Below, one piece after another: positions 49,814 to 63,069 of a stretch of 64,000 bases of DNA (positions are counted from its first letter, which is position 1; each line of letters begins with the position of its first letter). The stretch spans positions 25,502,001 to 25,566,000 of the forward strand of contig JAJNNQ010000040.1 of NCBI GenBank assembly GCA_027886175.1. Reading direction: 5' to 3'. A program made the translations under genes and the position numbers. The notes below the pieces were generated by a model. That model ran no database searches and was not told where the DNA came from. It was given only the letters and a program-made list of their open reading frames with translations. The DNA comes from Phylloscopus collybita (lineage: Eukaryota; Chordata; Aves; Passeriformes; Phylloscopidae).

Positions 49814-52106
49814 TGGGACTTAAATTGGTGAGACTGTTAAACTGCTGAAGGAATAGTTAAATGTATTTGGAAAAAGAAAGTATTACTTTGGAGTAGTCTA
49901 GACCTAGGCCTAGTGACAGCAATACTCAGAACCAGCTACTTAAAAACACCAGACCCTCATTAAAATAGACATCTTTTTAGTATTATTGAAGAGTCATTGA
50001 AGTACGAGATAGAATGTCAGAAGAACAATGAAAAAGGAAAATTTGATAATGGCAAATAGGTCTTCCCTTTCAAATGTTTTGCGATTAAATGCCTGGTTAA
50101 TTTCTACTACTTAACTGAAATCAGCTAATGAAGAAGTTGGGCTGTAGCTCTGCAGTACAGTTGGTCTTGTGAATAAAATTGTAGCCTGACAGTAACAAAG
50201 TGTTACTGAAGCTGATGATAGTACAACTCCAATGGACCCTGATGGGGAAAGAGAACAGCCAGGATCTTGTTCTCCATGTTTAGCTAATGGAGAGACTTCC
50301 AACCTCATTGAAAAGGGGAAGATATTCTTCTTCATCTTTTCATGGAAACACCTTAAATAAATAGGATTATACATGTGTAAGCTGTTCTGATCTAAAATAA
50401 ATTCATCAAACAAGTGCATACTCAAGCAACAAGTTTGTAGTCTGATTAAAGAGGGTGAATTCTAACTCTGAAATAAAGGAAAGGTATGTAAATTCAAATA
50501 ATTCCTTTTCTAATTTCTCTGCATATATATTGGGAGAACTAGTAAAAAAATGGTTCTCAATTGCCAGTGGATTACTCATAAAAGTATCACAAATTACTAA
50601 AACAGACCCACACAGACTTTAATAGCATGTTCCCAAATGACAGGAATCTTCCCCACCTCTAGCATTTTAAAATATACACACAAGGTTAGGCTTTGGGTGA
50701 AAAGGAGTAAACATAAAAATTACCAGATTGAAAGGTGAAAAATGAAAGAACTAAACCAATATTTTATTTTGGTCCTTCAGTCCCTATTCAGCTGAGCAGT
50801 GAGAAGCACAAGCTCCTTTTTGATTCTCCGCAAAACTTCAATGCTTTGGGTTTTGTGGGTTTTTTGTTTTGTTGGTTTTTTTTTCCTCTTCAGGCTCTCT
50901 TGGAGATGTCACTCCTTCCTCCCTAGTAAATATTTGTGAGTCATGCACGTGCTAACTCCAAGCTCAGCAATCCTAATTTATAGGCTCTGTAGCTGCATGT
51001 GAAAGTGCAGTGCAGCACCCAGCTGGCAGGCTGTCCAGCTGCCTTCTGGGACAGCCCCTTGGACTGCACTCAGGCTGGACTCCTTCCAGCAGCTTTAGTC
51101 ACCCCTTGCTAAACCTGCTAACAAGGATCTGGTGCCCATTTTTGTGTGAAGTGACAGCAGCATCAGCTTCTTAGTTCCAAGTTTGTTTACTGCTTTTTTG
51201 GCAACTCCCTCCCCAGTTCAAAGGGGCACCTGAGAGGTCACAGTTGCAGCGTTTCTGCTTCCCTTCTCCACTGCAGGCATGTGCATTGTCTGTTTACCTT
51301 GCTTTAACAAGGTGAATCTTCTAATCTTCCAGTTCAAAGCCAAAACAAGAGGAAGGGTGTTCAAAAGCAGTAATTACTTTGCATTTTTCTCTAATGTCAT
51401 CATCTTATTGTATTAATCAATGAACTTCTGTGAGAAAGTCAAGAACATCTGGTCATGGAAAGGCAAGTATTAGGTAAAGATCTAGTTTAACCATTGTTCA
51501 CCATGAAAAACTACTTTCTGTCAAAAGAAGATATTTACTTGGCCTTGCCTTATATTCATAAATCTCTACTCCTTTTACTCCTGCCAAAATAGTCTTTATT
51601 TTGAAAAGAAAGTATCAGATAGTTGAGAGCTTGAAGACTATTGTCTGAATTTGTTGCCATTATATGGAGGATGGGTGTCATAATGATGGGGAGAAATGTA
51701 AAAACCTTAAAAGAAACTTCTTTTGGAACTGGAATGATCCAATGAAATGAGTAGAATTACTGTAGTATGAATCATGATTTGGCCCAAAGTCTGAGTATTT
51801 CTGCAGGTTTTGGTAATTGCATGTAAGGCCCTTCCTTGTAATTTTGTCAGCGTACAGTGCGTGCAGCCAGTGTTGCCATTTCCTTCAGGCTAGCCCTAGT
51901 TGTGCTTGTTTCTATTTTCTAAATGTGCTTTTAGGGCTGACTGGTGGCAGGCTTTTTCTTCACCTGTAAAGAAACACAAAAACAGCAAAAAGGGTCCCGG
52001 AATGCTTCCTTAAAATGGATTGTTGACAAAACCAACATAGTTTCCAGAGAAAGCAAATATTCTCTTATGTTTTCTTAGCGCAGAAGCTATCATCTCAAAC
52101 CAGGAA

Positions 52107-52132
52107 TAGTGCCAGCAAACTCTGGCACTATA
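52107..52132. repeat. 10-bp inverted repeat
   Basis: ATAGTGCCAG and CTGGCACTAT are exact complements around a 6-nt spacer (CAAACT). It is a small hairpin of unknown meaning. Confidence 0.7.
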
Positions 52133-54631
52133 GAATAAGCAGTTTACTTGCTCAAACTCTCAGGCCATATGGGACTCAGCACTCTTCTCCCCCACAAATA
52201 CCTCTGTTACTTGAAAGAAGTAGTCCCTGTGTTGCACATATTGGTGATCAAGGGTTCAAACTTTGAATTCCAGTTGAAAGGCTTATTTTATGTAAAGCCT
52301 GGTACCTTTCATTCTCTCAGTCTCTACTAGGTATTCCAAATTGCTAAATAACAAGGTGCAAATATACAAGTATGGGACATTTTTTTCCCCATGTTTTTGC
52401 AGGATTAGATTGGATGTGATGTGATGAAATTAAATAAAATTTTATCTTTGATACATTCAGTGTGTGTATATATTCAGTGTATATTCAGGCACACTAAAGA
52501 TTTTGGGTAGGCCCAGCACTGGTTGAAATCTGCTGACTGGGGGAGGTGTCAAATCCTCTGTTATAACTTAAATGCCAATGTCAGTGCAACACCCAGAATA
52601 CAGTTTTTTCAAATCTACCCTGGTCTGCTTCTCAGATCATGACAGAAGATGCTGCACAGGCTCAGGCACAAGATCTGGGGGTGGTATGTGTTTGGTTGCT
52701 TGCCTTTAAAGCAGCAGGAACAAGTGGAAGTGTCAGGGGATCACCTGAGACCTGTTAGGAGCTTGTGACACAGCTTGGCACATGCTGTTGCAGTTGAGTC
52801 TGCTTTGGACCACTGCCAGGCTGGGAGAGAAGTCGGGGGTGCTGTTAAGAAGCTGCAGACATCCTCCTCAGTGGTACTGTGCGGCTGGTTTTTGGGGGAC
52901 TGGGGGTTTTTTTATGTTTCCTTAGTTTCTCTATTGGCTCCCTGTAATTCTCTGAAGAGAATGGAAAAGCTTTAATAGATAATAAATTAGCCTTTTACAA
53001 CTACAGTAGTGAAAAAATTACATTCGTTTCTCCAATTATGTGGTTTGGGAGGGGTTATGTAGTACTTGGGGGAGGATTTTTTTAAAGTATTTTTTGTGTT
53101 TATATTTTCCAATACTTATTGCATAAGTAGGAGCATGAGAAACTCAGATGTGATCCAAAATGATAGGAACTGTAAAGTCCAGGGTTGCAGGTTATTCCTG
53201 CTATGGGTAAAGGCACTGTAAACATTCACAGACTTCACGAAGATGTAGAGACATCCAAAGTTATTTTCTCCTGGAAAAGGGTCAGAAATAGCTGTGTTGG
53301 TGCTTATCTGCAGGGAAGATTTGCCAGTGTAATTAAACTGCTCTAGTTACACAGGTATAGCTTCTTGCTCAGTCACTTCTGTCTCAGGAGTGCCCAGGCA
53401 GGGAGCTTACACCAGAGTAACCACAGCAGCATGCTGCCCTACGAGTACAGCAAGGCCATTTGCCAGCTGCTGCGTGCCAGGTGGTTGCCATCTGAGATGC
53501 TCAGGACAGCACTTCTCATGGTGAAAGAAGTTGCTGAGTTGTGCCAGGGCCTTAGGCAGGCCACACATTCCCATCAATGCCCTGAAAATAAACATTTTAA
53601 ATCACAAGTCAAATTACTTCCCTAAGTATAGAAGCTCCAGCTGCTATGGAAAGCCTCCAACCACAGCTTTCTTTTGCAGTTCAATTTGAGAAAAAGATGA
53701 ATGTAACTGTTAATATTCAACAAGGCTTCTGAAGTTTGGTCCTTAACTCAATTTCTCACAACCCCTCTTTGCTACCACCCTTCCTTTTCTCTACCTTGCC
53801 CTTGGCCACAGAATGATTCCTGACTGAAGGAAAGGTTAGGAAAGACATGAGATGACTGGCTAGAAGTATGGGCTACCTGGCTCCAAGTCCTTGCTTTGCT
53901 GCAGAATTTCTGCTGTTTTGTCTTGAGTGAGACAGTCTCTCTGCAGTTTGATTTCTGCCCTGCAAGGGTGAGAAGCAGCATGCCCACAACTCTGTGGAGA
54001 GTTGCAGGTTGTGGTAATCATGATAGAGAAGGTGGGTTAATACGGGTTGTGCAAGATGAGAGATTGTGTCAGTATCTCAGCTGTATTGTGTTTCACAGGA
54101 GATAGGGACTGAGAAGTTGCTCATTCCCCAGCCAGGCTGCTTTTCTGGAGCAAATCCAGAGCTAGTGCTCCCTTCCCTTCTTCTACTGAGCAGTCATCCA
54201 GAGCTTTAACTGCTCAAAGCATGTTTCTGTTTGCCCTTATGCACTCAAAAGTATCTTTCTTAACTGGGATAATGCCCCTTGGAGCCCCTTGTGACCTGTG
54301 ATTATTACAGCCTGGAGAAATAATTGATTTTTAAGAAGGAAGGTTCATGAAACTTCGCAGGTCATTTGTCTTGCAGTGAGATTTGGCTGGAGAAAGACTC
54401 ATTCAGAGAGACAGACTGAAAAAGAGAAAAAGAAAAGGAAAAAGTGAGGGGTTGGGGGGATACACTAGGTTGGTCTTCATTTCTTCCTCATCCATGTGTA
54501 GCATCCCTTCTTCGCCTTGTCTGGACTGTAGTTACTTTTTTTGGTTAGCGAGGTTTTCCTGAACTGCTGAATAATTGTGTTTATCATCTTGCATAATATC
54601 CTCTTATTTATAGCAATGTCTGTCTGAGGAG

Positions 54632-54651
54632 AAAAAAAAAAAAAAAAAAAA
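54632..54651 (+). repeat. A20 homopolymer
   Basis: This is a pure run of 20 A, with no retrocopy recognised beside it. Confidence 0.9.
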
Positions 54652-55589
54652 GGCATCTCTTATGTGGGAACTTTATAATACAGCTGATAAAGGCAGCTGT
54701 TTGAATCCTACTATCCAGTCTTTCCTTCATTTCAAATGGGACAATTCAGATTGTGAGTTTAGCTCAAGGATATATACAATGAGGGTAATCAAACGTCTTT
54801 ATATGGCCTCAAATTTGTGTCATAAAGAACTGCAAAAAAGGCATCCAAACACAACAGTGGAAGTTAGATGGCATTTTATGTCTATAGTGTAATCTGGCAG
54901 TCATGTCCCTGGCCTACAAAAGGCTTGGAAGGGCTCTGCAGTGATTTGCACACCCTAGAAAGAAAGAGATTCTCATGAACATACACACATGCTGATGTCA
55001 AATGTACTTTCTGTGTTTCAGAATTTCTGCTTGCTTGTGTCACTGTAGGCACACAATATCCCTGACACAAAAAGGAAGGGATGGGCTAATGCTTTATCTG
55101 TAATCATCCCTGTTCCCTCCGGCAGCCGTGCCCCTTTTTCAGCATTGGATGTCTGGTGATGGGACAGACAAGCCACAGCTTCTACACAGTACATAGGTTG
55201 TGCTGGCTCTCCAGTCTGATCCTTGGACAGAGTAATTGATGGGGTGATAGAGAATACTTAGCATATTTAGAACTGCTGGGTCTAGTCCTTTTCCTTATCC
55301 AGGCTTTGGTCAAGTTTCTCTCCCTTCATAGATTAGTGAGTAATCCAGCGGGGGCGGGGGCACCCACCTCTGTTTTCTCTTAAAAGCTGCCTCTGGTTAA
55401 GAGTTGCTTTTATTTTTCTTTTATTCTTTGCTGAATTTTTTTTTCTCCAGAAATAGTTAGTTTCTCATATTTCTTTCAAGATGCAAAGCAAAGCATCACT
55501 CTGTTCTTTCAGGCCAGTGACAGATCTTTGTTGCTTTTTGTGAGGAGGCAGCCCAGGGGTCAGAGTCAGACCCCAATCCAAAATGCATT

Positions 55590-56008
55590 ATTGTCCAGAG
55601 AAGGGGAATGAAGCTGATGAAGGGTCTGGAGCACTAGTCCTATGAGGAGAGGCTGGGGGCATTTGGTCTGGAGGAAGAGGAGGCTCAGGGGTGATTTTAT
55701 CACACTACAACTCCCTGAAAGGAGGCTGTAGCCAGCTAGGGTCAGTCTCCTGTCCAGGCAACCAGTGGCAAGATGAGAGGCCATGGCCTCAAGCTGTGCC
55801 TGGGGGCATTTAGGTTGGACATTAGGAGGAATTTCATCATAGAAAGGGTGATGAGACACTGGAATGGGCTGCCCAGGTGGAGGTGTTCAAGAAAAGACTG
55901 GACGTGGCGCTTAGTGTAGTGATATAGCTGACAAGGTGATGATGTTCAGTCATACATTGGACTTGACCATCTCAGAGGTCTTTTCCAACCTAATTGATCC
56001 TGTAATTA
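55590..56008 (+). mobile_element. CR1 LINE 3' fragment
   Basis: The CR1 C-terminal and 3' UTR landmarks are in order: TCCTATGAGGAGAGGCTGGG (about 55638-55657), GGAGGAAGAGGAGGCTCAGG (about 55670-55689), GCCTCAAGCTGTGCCTGGGG (55786-55805), GGTTGGACATTAGGAGGAAT (about 55813-55832), GACACTGGAATGGGCTGCCC (about 55855-55874), and TTTTCCAACCTAATTGATCC (55981-56000) with a single decayed octamer. A short coding remnant of the ORF2 C-terminus is contained in it but is interrupted. It lies about 260 bp upstream of the CpG island. Confidence 0.88.
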
Positions 56009-56173
56009 ACACGTGCATAAAACTAGAGGTGCTTTTGCAATCGAAGCTGTTTAAGGGAAAGCCCACAGTTTAGTAGGAGTTTCGTGGGATTCCATAGTGT
56101 GCTTGCTTGGTCTCTGTGTTGGCTTAAACAGCGATGGTGGGGACGTTCTGTACAAAACTTGCTTTGCCGAAAG

Positions 56174-56200
<27 letters not shown>
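56174..56200 (+). repeat. A27 homopolymer
   Basis: This is a pure run of 27 A between the CR1 fragment and the CpG island. It accounts for the polylysine or polyphenylalanine stretches in translated frames here. Confidence 0.95.
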
Positions 56201-56206
<6 letters not shown>

Positions 56207-56269
56207 CGCCAACACACACGGTATTTCTGCAGCGCTGTAAATAGTTGTCTCCGGAGTTCTGTATGAAGT

Positions 56270-56700
56270 TTTCTCGGGCACGCCCGGGTGTTCCTGCGCT
56301 GCCCGCCCCTTCGGGCAGGGCCCGAGCCAGCGGCGGCTCCGCGAGCGCGCGCTGCCACCTAGCGGCCGGCGGCGGGCACGGCGCCGCGGCCTTGGCGCCG
56401 CCTCGGGCCCGGGGGCTCGGCAGGAGGAACCAGCGGGGCTTCAAAGGCTGCAAACCCCAACCTGGCTGCCCGCCCCCGCCCCGGCTTCCCCCGGGCACCG
56501 TGCGTGCTTCCTTGGCTGCCGGGGGATGCTCTCTGGGCTGCCCACCCGGTGGCGGGGTCTTCGGGGAGCTCCCGCATTGTCAGCTGAGGGATGGGCTTTG
56601 CCATTTGCTTTTCTGTCTGCGAATGAGGGAGCCCACCGGGAAAAGTCCGTGCCGAATAGTTTCTTCCCCGCCAAACTCCAAGAGAGTGAAAGAAAAAGGA
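56270..56700. promoter_or_regulatory. CpG island, candidate promoter
   Basis: This is the only strongly GC-rich, CpG-dense block in the window. CpGs are packed especially at 56275-56410, and there are GC-box (Sp1-like) sequences at about 56301-56309 and 56469-56483. Family knowledge: such unmethylated islands usually mark vertebrate promoters or orphan regulatory islands. There is no TATA box and no clear exon; open frames exist on both strands (for example 56245-56712 + and 56124-56498 -), but they are what GC-rich DNA gives by chance. Direction of transcription cannot be decided from sequence. It could be the 5' end of a host gene running out of the window, a lncRNA start, or an orphan island. 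Confidence 0.6.
56351..56365 (-). promoter_or_regulatory. CTCF-like binding motif
   Basis: The minus strand reads CCGCTAGGTGGCAGC, which agrees with the CTCF core CCACYAGRKGGCRSY at 14 of 15 positions (A to G at the third base). It lies within the CpG-dense part of the island. CTCF sites at promoters commonly act in chromatin looping and insulation; that role here is inference. Confidence 0.5.
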
Positions 56701-58311
56701 AAACAATTCTAGCGCAACTTAGGCAGAAGAAGAAAGGAAACCGTGTTTTGCTTATGTGCAATGTACAAGGTCACAATGCAAAAATAGCATAAAGATCTGA
56801 TATTTTGTCCTGACTTAATAAACAGAATTCTCCTTGCAATTTGTGTTTTCAAAAAATGAAATACTTCCAATCAGGATGGTGATGCGGTTTAAACAATTTA
56901 GCCATTCAAACTGTTCTTTCAAATCATCTGGCCTCTAAGAATTGAAATGAAGTTATGCCACTGGCTTTTTTCAAAGCCTAGATTTAAAACTACAGATATA
57001 TTAGCTTCATATAAGAACATCCCTACTGTAAGCTTGCCAGAATTTGCACTGTATTTAGTATTAAGCACTGCAAGATCTGTTTGTTGCAGAGGAAAGTTGT
57101 TTCCTTTGTGTGCTTCTCGCTATGCCACACTACCTTTCTGAAATCAATGGAACTCAGCATTCTGAGAGACAGAGAAAGGACATCTTGAGCTGTTATGATA
57201 TTCTGCACAGATCTGGACAAAATATAGATAAGGCAACCATTGTGGTTTATGATAGAGAATTTGGATATAAACAAAATGCTAAGGGGCTCTGTTGGTGCTA
57301 AGAGATTTTGATTTCCCCATAAAGTCAGATAAGGAAAAAAAAACCCCAATTTTATTTACCTTATTACATTTTATACCTTTTAGGTATTTATGTCCCTTCT
57401 CTGAGATCCTGAGTACGTAAAGCAACCTGATTTTCTTTGTGAAAACTGAACTTCTCATAAATAGTGTGATTCCAGGAGCTGAAGCTTAAAAAATAAAGCT
57501 CTGCTTATATACATATGAGAAAGTACAAAGTTATGAAAGTTATATTAATTAAATGATAGTATTATTGTTCGTGGGGCTTGTGTGTGATATTTAGTTATCA
57601 AAGCATCTATGGATGTTATACATAGACAAACATCAATGAGACTTACCAAAAATACTGCCAAATCTTGTTCTTTTAAAGGCAGATGCTGGGGGAGGGGTGG
57701 GGGCACAGTCATTGCTTTTGCCAAGAGCCAGGTTGGAACTCTATTGAGGTCTAGCCTTGGACCTTTTTTCCCCCATCAACTATCAAACCCTGAGTTAGCT
57801 TTGAAACAGTACTGTCAAGGAGTTTGATAAATACATCGCTGATTATTTATATACTTTGTATAATTCTGGCTCATTTTTGACAAGTAATCAGTCTTTGTTG
57901 CAGCCTAGCTTAGACTGTAAATGTTTTTCTCGTGCTGCTCAATGTTAAGGTGAATGAACACAAGGACTGTCTGGCAGCCCTTGTGATGGAGAAAAAGTGA
58001 TGCTGCATGAGAAAATGGTGTTTAAAAATCTGTGTTTGCAAGTCTGAGCAAGAGAGAGGAAAAACATTGTTTACTGTTGTTTACTGAGGACTTTACAGAA
58101 GAACAAATCAATTTCTTTTTTTATTTCCAGTCAAGATCTGTTGACTGAAATCTACTTTACCTTCCAGGATTTAGGGTTGTAAACCCAGTAATTGGAAGCA
58201 GACTCCTAATAATGGGTAAGAAAGTTGTGTAGGAAGCAACATGAACAACATCATTTACAGAGCCATTGGAAAGCTCAGAATAAAATTACTTTTTTCCTCC
58301 TTCTTTCTGTC

Positions 58312-58346
<35 letters not shown>
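58312..58346 (+). repeat. (TTG)n trinucleotide repeat
   Basis: There are nearly twelve uninterrupted TTG units (35 bp). The minus-strand frame reads it as polythreonine, which is a by-product of the repeat. Confidence 0.97.
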
Positions 58347-61300
58347 AAATTAACTGATTGCCTTTTTAAAAAAATCAAAAAATGCAAAATGTCCATGTGT
58401 GGGTAGGCCTGACTGAGCAGTGTCAGTGATTTTCTGTTCTGTCTTCTAGCACGGGCAAATTGTAGAGTGATGTGCTGTATAAGAAATCCATGTAAGCACA
58501 AACCCACTTTCCCCAGAGATTGCTGGCATCGCTCCTGCAGAAGTAACAGAGCTGTGTAATGATTTTCTCTCCTCCCTCTGAAATGGCAGTGCTCTGTGTA
58601 CTTTGTCTGCAACACACATCACACCGTATATTGTCAACAACCCAAGTACACAGAACTTAGATTAGATGTAAATAAGGCAGCTAGCAGACATCAAGTATTT
58701 TCAAAAGAAGTTTTTTTTAATTCTGATTTGGTTTGTATTGGTCTTTACCTAAGCTTAAAATTGCTGTTGTCTGTACAAGTTGGTGAACTCTGCTAAGGAA
58801 GAAATACTGAGCCACTTCCTTGGAAAACAGCTAAAAGTACATTTTTTAAAAACAGTTGGTATTTCATGTGCACTCCTTTGTTCAAGACAAACCCTTTCTT
58901 TGATTGTATTGATGCCCAAGTGTCATGGTCTGTGCATGGGACATATGTGCACAGATACATTTCTTGCATTAGTCTGGCTGCAGATGGAGAGCAATGTCAT
59001 CTGCTACCCTTAACTCACAGCCTCAAAGACCATACATCTGATCCAAGAAAATTACTTTTTGCTCCTCTGCTTGCAGTGTTTCCAAATGTTACTTACATCT
59101 CACACAGGAGTTGACCTTGAGGTCCCAGGTTCGTTTCAGCCGGGAAAGGTTACCTGCTACTCCAAATTCTGATTCATACCAGAGTTTTCTGCTACAGAAT
59201 CTATAAAGAAGAAAAGAGCAATGGGAGCTCTTCCTGTCAGCATCCTGATTTCAAAAAGTATCATTGTTCCTGTAAGGGAAGAGAGAAAAAAAATCCCATA
59301 AATAGCTAGAAAACTAAAAACAGCACTTCCCTGCTCTTCCATTTTGGCAGAAGTATCTGGGAACTTGACAAAGTTTTAGTACATGTCAATGCTGAAGACC
59401 TGTGTAGGGCTCCTGCAGGGTGAACATGCTGACCTCTGCTTTGAATTCCCAAATGTGCCGTGAACTTTACCATCCTCATTAGTGTCCCAGCCTCTCTGAA
59501 GACTCCATGCTTTTATAGTGTTGTAAATTAATGAAAACAAGAACTGAAGGAAATTGAGTAAAGGGGTTATAAAGTTTTTCCTAAGCAAATTTTCTTCTGA
59601 TCCTTACAAGTCTCTGTAGCATAACAAGCAAGAACAAATGGTAAAATGTAAGGTTCCCTTAGCACAGCTGTATCCAGATTTACTATATAGTTTTCATTTG
59701 GAGTCGCCATCAGAGATGTTGGAGACCTTTTTATCCTATTTTATCTTTATTAATAACCAGAGTACTTTCTGTTGTGGTCTCATATACTCTTCTGTAATAA
59801 ATATGAGAAATAACTCCTCTCACCCCTCAGACTTTTTAGTTAAAACTGTTGCTATTTCATGTAATAATTCTCAACTGTAAAATTGATTCCAGTATTAGAG
59901 AGTTTACTTAGAGTTTAGAACTGTGCAATTTTATGATCAAAACTTGTTATTTTGTGACCACGTTGTATTTTGGGATGTCAGAGGAGGTCATGTGCACAGT
60001 AACAGTGGGGACCTGTAGCAGGGTTGTGTTTAACTGTTTACATTTATCAAAGAGTCAAAAATAATTCTTTTCAAGGATCTTCTACAGAGTTACATAGTGA
60101 GAACAGAATAATTTTTAATATCCACGGTTAGAATCACTATTGCTTCTTATGCCCATACTACACGTTTTGCTCCTCTCATATATTCTAGTTTGCCAAGTCT
60201 GATTCAAATTCCATTGGCATTAATGAAGAACACTCATTGACTTCAATAATCTTTGAATTGCGTCTAGTATCAACTACATTACCATAATCAAGTGAGAGGC
60301 AATTGTTATGGATGCATTATTTAGCACTGATTGGGGAGGTGCTGTCAGCTCCCTTGTCACATGTTATTTTATAAGGACTTGATTATTAAATTAGTATTGT
60401 AGGTCATAAATCCTGCAGTTGTGCTTTCACTTCTTATTCTGGAAGAGTCTGTATTTGTGTTATAGTTCCCCTAAAGTGTACATTGGAAGAGTTCAGCCAC
60501 TTTATATAATTTCCAAGTATGTAACCTCTTCTTCTGTGAAGTGGCATTTCTTACAAACCAGGGTCACAAGGTTAGGGCCACAATGTGCCTCACATTCCTC
60601 TCCACGTCCCATAGCGAGATGCACCCTGCATTGCTGTTGGTAAGGCTTTGACCTGGCAGCACTGGTTTGGGCATAAAGCACTAAGACAAAGAATATCAGA
60701 ATACTGATGGCACAGCCTGAAAAAACTTCTTCAAGTCCTGTTCAGGGGATGTGATCAGCAATCACAAAACAGGCAATTGCAATTAGGAAGAAGGATGCTG
60801 GCAGGTCACACACCCATGGCAGTGCTCTGGCCCAGCTCTTCATCATGATGGTGTTAGATGTTGCCCTGTCACAAGAGGATCTGCCTGTGCCCAGGATGGG
60901 CGGGTTTAAGTTTTTTTAAATCAGCATTTAGTATTCAAGTAATAATTATAGTGCATTTTGAGTGAGCAAGTTCAGAGCCACAGTGGTGTAAATACGGGAG
61001 ACAGGATACCTTCTACAGTGATAATCAGTTTTGTGAATATCTGTGGGGCAGTTTAAAGTAGTTTTGTTGGTGATCAGAGTTTTCCTTCAAAGAGCTGCAG
61101 CATTCATAGAACCCTTCTGCAAGTTAACTGCAAGTCAGCTGTTTGCCTTAAAGGAGCATGCAGTTTGGTGTTAGTGAAGTCCAAAATGATTAACTGTCAT
61201 GTTAACCAATGCATAGACTTGTTTCAGCAGCTAGAATTTCACCTTGGATTCTAAATTTCAGACTGATGGGCTTCTGTGCCGGTGCAATGCTTCTTCAGTC

Positions 61301-61938
61301 AATAAAAGTCCATCTGCAACCTTATTTCATGTTGCAGAACCCAGACCTCCCAAAGTAAATCAGATGTGAAATCTTCCTCTGCTTGTCAGATTGGAGTGAC
61401 AATTCTGGAGAATAATGTGATTTAAATTTTGGGATAGAGAAACACGTGCATGTTGTATTGAAAACAGTAATATTACAGTGGACTGTCATAATCACCCACA
61501 GGATAAGGGAATTCTGAAGGGTGACAGCAGTGGGTAAAGAAGGCCCCTCACTGGGGTGAACTGCTCCACTTCCACAGCTCAGAAAGGAGTATGAGACTGC
61601 AGGAACAAGCTCTGCTTCAGAAATAGGGCATGAAAAAACAGAATATGCCTTGTGCTTGCTACAAGAACCAAACCTCAGAGCTAGATGATGAACATGTGAA
61701 AATGTTCAAACCACATTTTCTTAGGGGGGATCAATATAAAAGAACTTCAGAAAGGGTACATAAAGGTGATTTACTTTGCACCTTTCTCTGGCTTACTGCA
61801 GAAAAATGTAATTGAACTTCAACTGGTCTCTGAATTATTTGGTCTTCTGTTAAGGCAGCAGAGGAAGATCTCTGATAGATGTTTATTATGATCCTGATGA
61901 AAGATTTTATGCTGTGTAGCATGAGAATCAAAAGATTT

Positions 61939-61961
61939 AAAAAAAAAAAAAAAAAAAAAAA
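61939..61961 (+). repeat. A23 homopolymer
   Basis: This is a pure run of 23 A followed by GAAAATAAA. No source retrocopy was recognised upstream. Confidence 0.92.
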
Positions 61962-63050
61962 GAAAATAAATAGACTTTTGAAGATGATTTCAACTATGCA
62001 CCATTTCACCTAGGTGGTTTTCCTTGCTATATCTATCCTGAATGCCAGCTCCTGCAGTGCACAAACTGCCATCACTCACCCTTTGCTCTCCTTTTTCACA
62101 CTCCCCTCCAAACATTACTTCAAAATTAAGAACTCAGTCGCTTAGCATTTATATCACAGCTTCTCACCACAATATTTCTAACTGTGGAAATTGTTTCCTA
62201 GTTTTTTAAAATAACTAATCTAAGATGAAGTAATTTTCAATCTAAATGAAATTTCATAACATGTTCTCAAATGCTTCTCAAAATAAAATGACTAAGTAAA
62301 ATAAAGTACAGTTATCAGGGTAATGGAATGGTTCTACAGAAATTCCTCAGCACTTACAGTGGAGACATATTTCCAGCCCACTGGGTTCAATGAGCATGGT
62401 TCAAAGCAATGGATAAGGTATTGCAGACATTCTGTTCATAACTGGAAAGCCCAGAGGGTTAAGGATCCTTTGCAAAAGGACAAAGATGTCGGTGTTCCAC
62501 AAAAATGCCACAGTTATATTAATTTACTGAATTGCAGAATTCAGAGAATAAATCAAGAAAAATGTACATACTGATAACAAACAGTTTGCTAATTTTTGCA
62601 AATCAAAGAGCTTGAAAAGCACTTATAATAGATTTATTGCTGAATGACATCCTTTGAAGTTATTTATTTCGGGACAGATACAGGATGGTTGGTATCCTGT
62701 TTTATTTAATTTTGTTTGTATAAGTAGAACACGGAAACTATTAGCTGGGGGGAAAAGTGCTGATTAAAGCTGCATCTAAATTTATTCCACATTGTTTGGG
62801 GATGGCACAGATCAGGATATCTGAAATGAGGTAGCTAGATTGTAAATTTCATCAGTGTGTTAAACAGCTTGTGTATCCCACGCCAAAGTGTGCAGAGTCC
62901 AGTAGGGATGTTTTGCTAGCCTGGGAAACTTTATTGGGTGTAAACATGACATTTCTATTCTCCTTTTCATTTTGGCCCACTGATCTAATTAAATGCTGCC
63001 TGAGAGTGTGTAACTAGTTCAGATTATAGTAGCATAGATATTATAATGTT

Positions 63051-63069
63051 TATATATATATATATATAT
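63051..63069. repeat. Short (TA)n microsatellite
   Basis: This is a 19-bp uninterrupted TA run. Confidence 0.9.

Larger units (their letters stand above)
49402..55589. other. Long noncoding stretch, no gene recognised
   Basis: This is unique, mostly AT-rich sequence with some GC-richer blocks (about 50990-51340, 52620-52960 and 53360-53600). The frame at 53365-53625 (+, 86 codons) has a protein-like composition in its second half (MLPYEYSKAICQLLR...), but no family is recognised and no splice context or flanking exon supports it. Homopolymer runs at 49788-49813 and 54632-54651 and a short inverted repeat at 52107-52132 are present. Confidence 0.45.

Noticed and set aside
56245..56712. 155-codon open frame through the CpG island
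   Set aside because: GC-rich DNA is poor in stop codons, and long frames exist on both strands here. The A/R/G/P-rich peptide follows from base composition.
58286..58615. Frame with a polythreonine run
   Set aside because: The run is the (TTG)n microsatellite read in reverse.
59105..59160. tRNA-like B-box (GGTTCG followed by TTTCA)
   Set aside because: No matching A-box, acceptor stem or anticodon arm could be placed around it. Probably chance.
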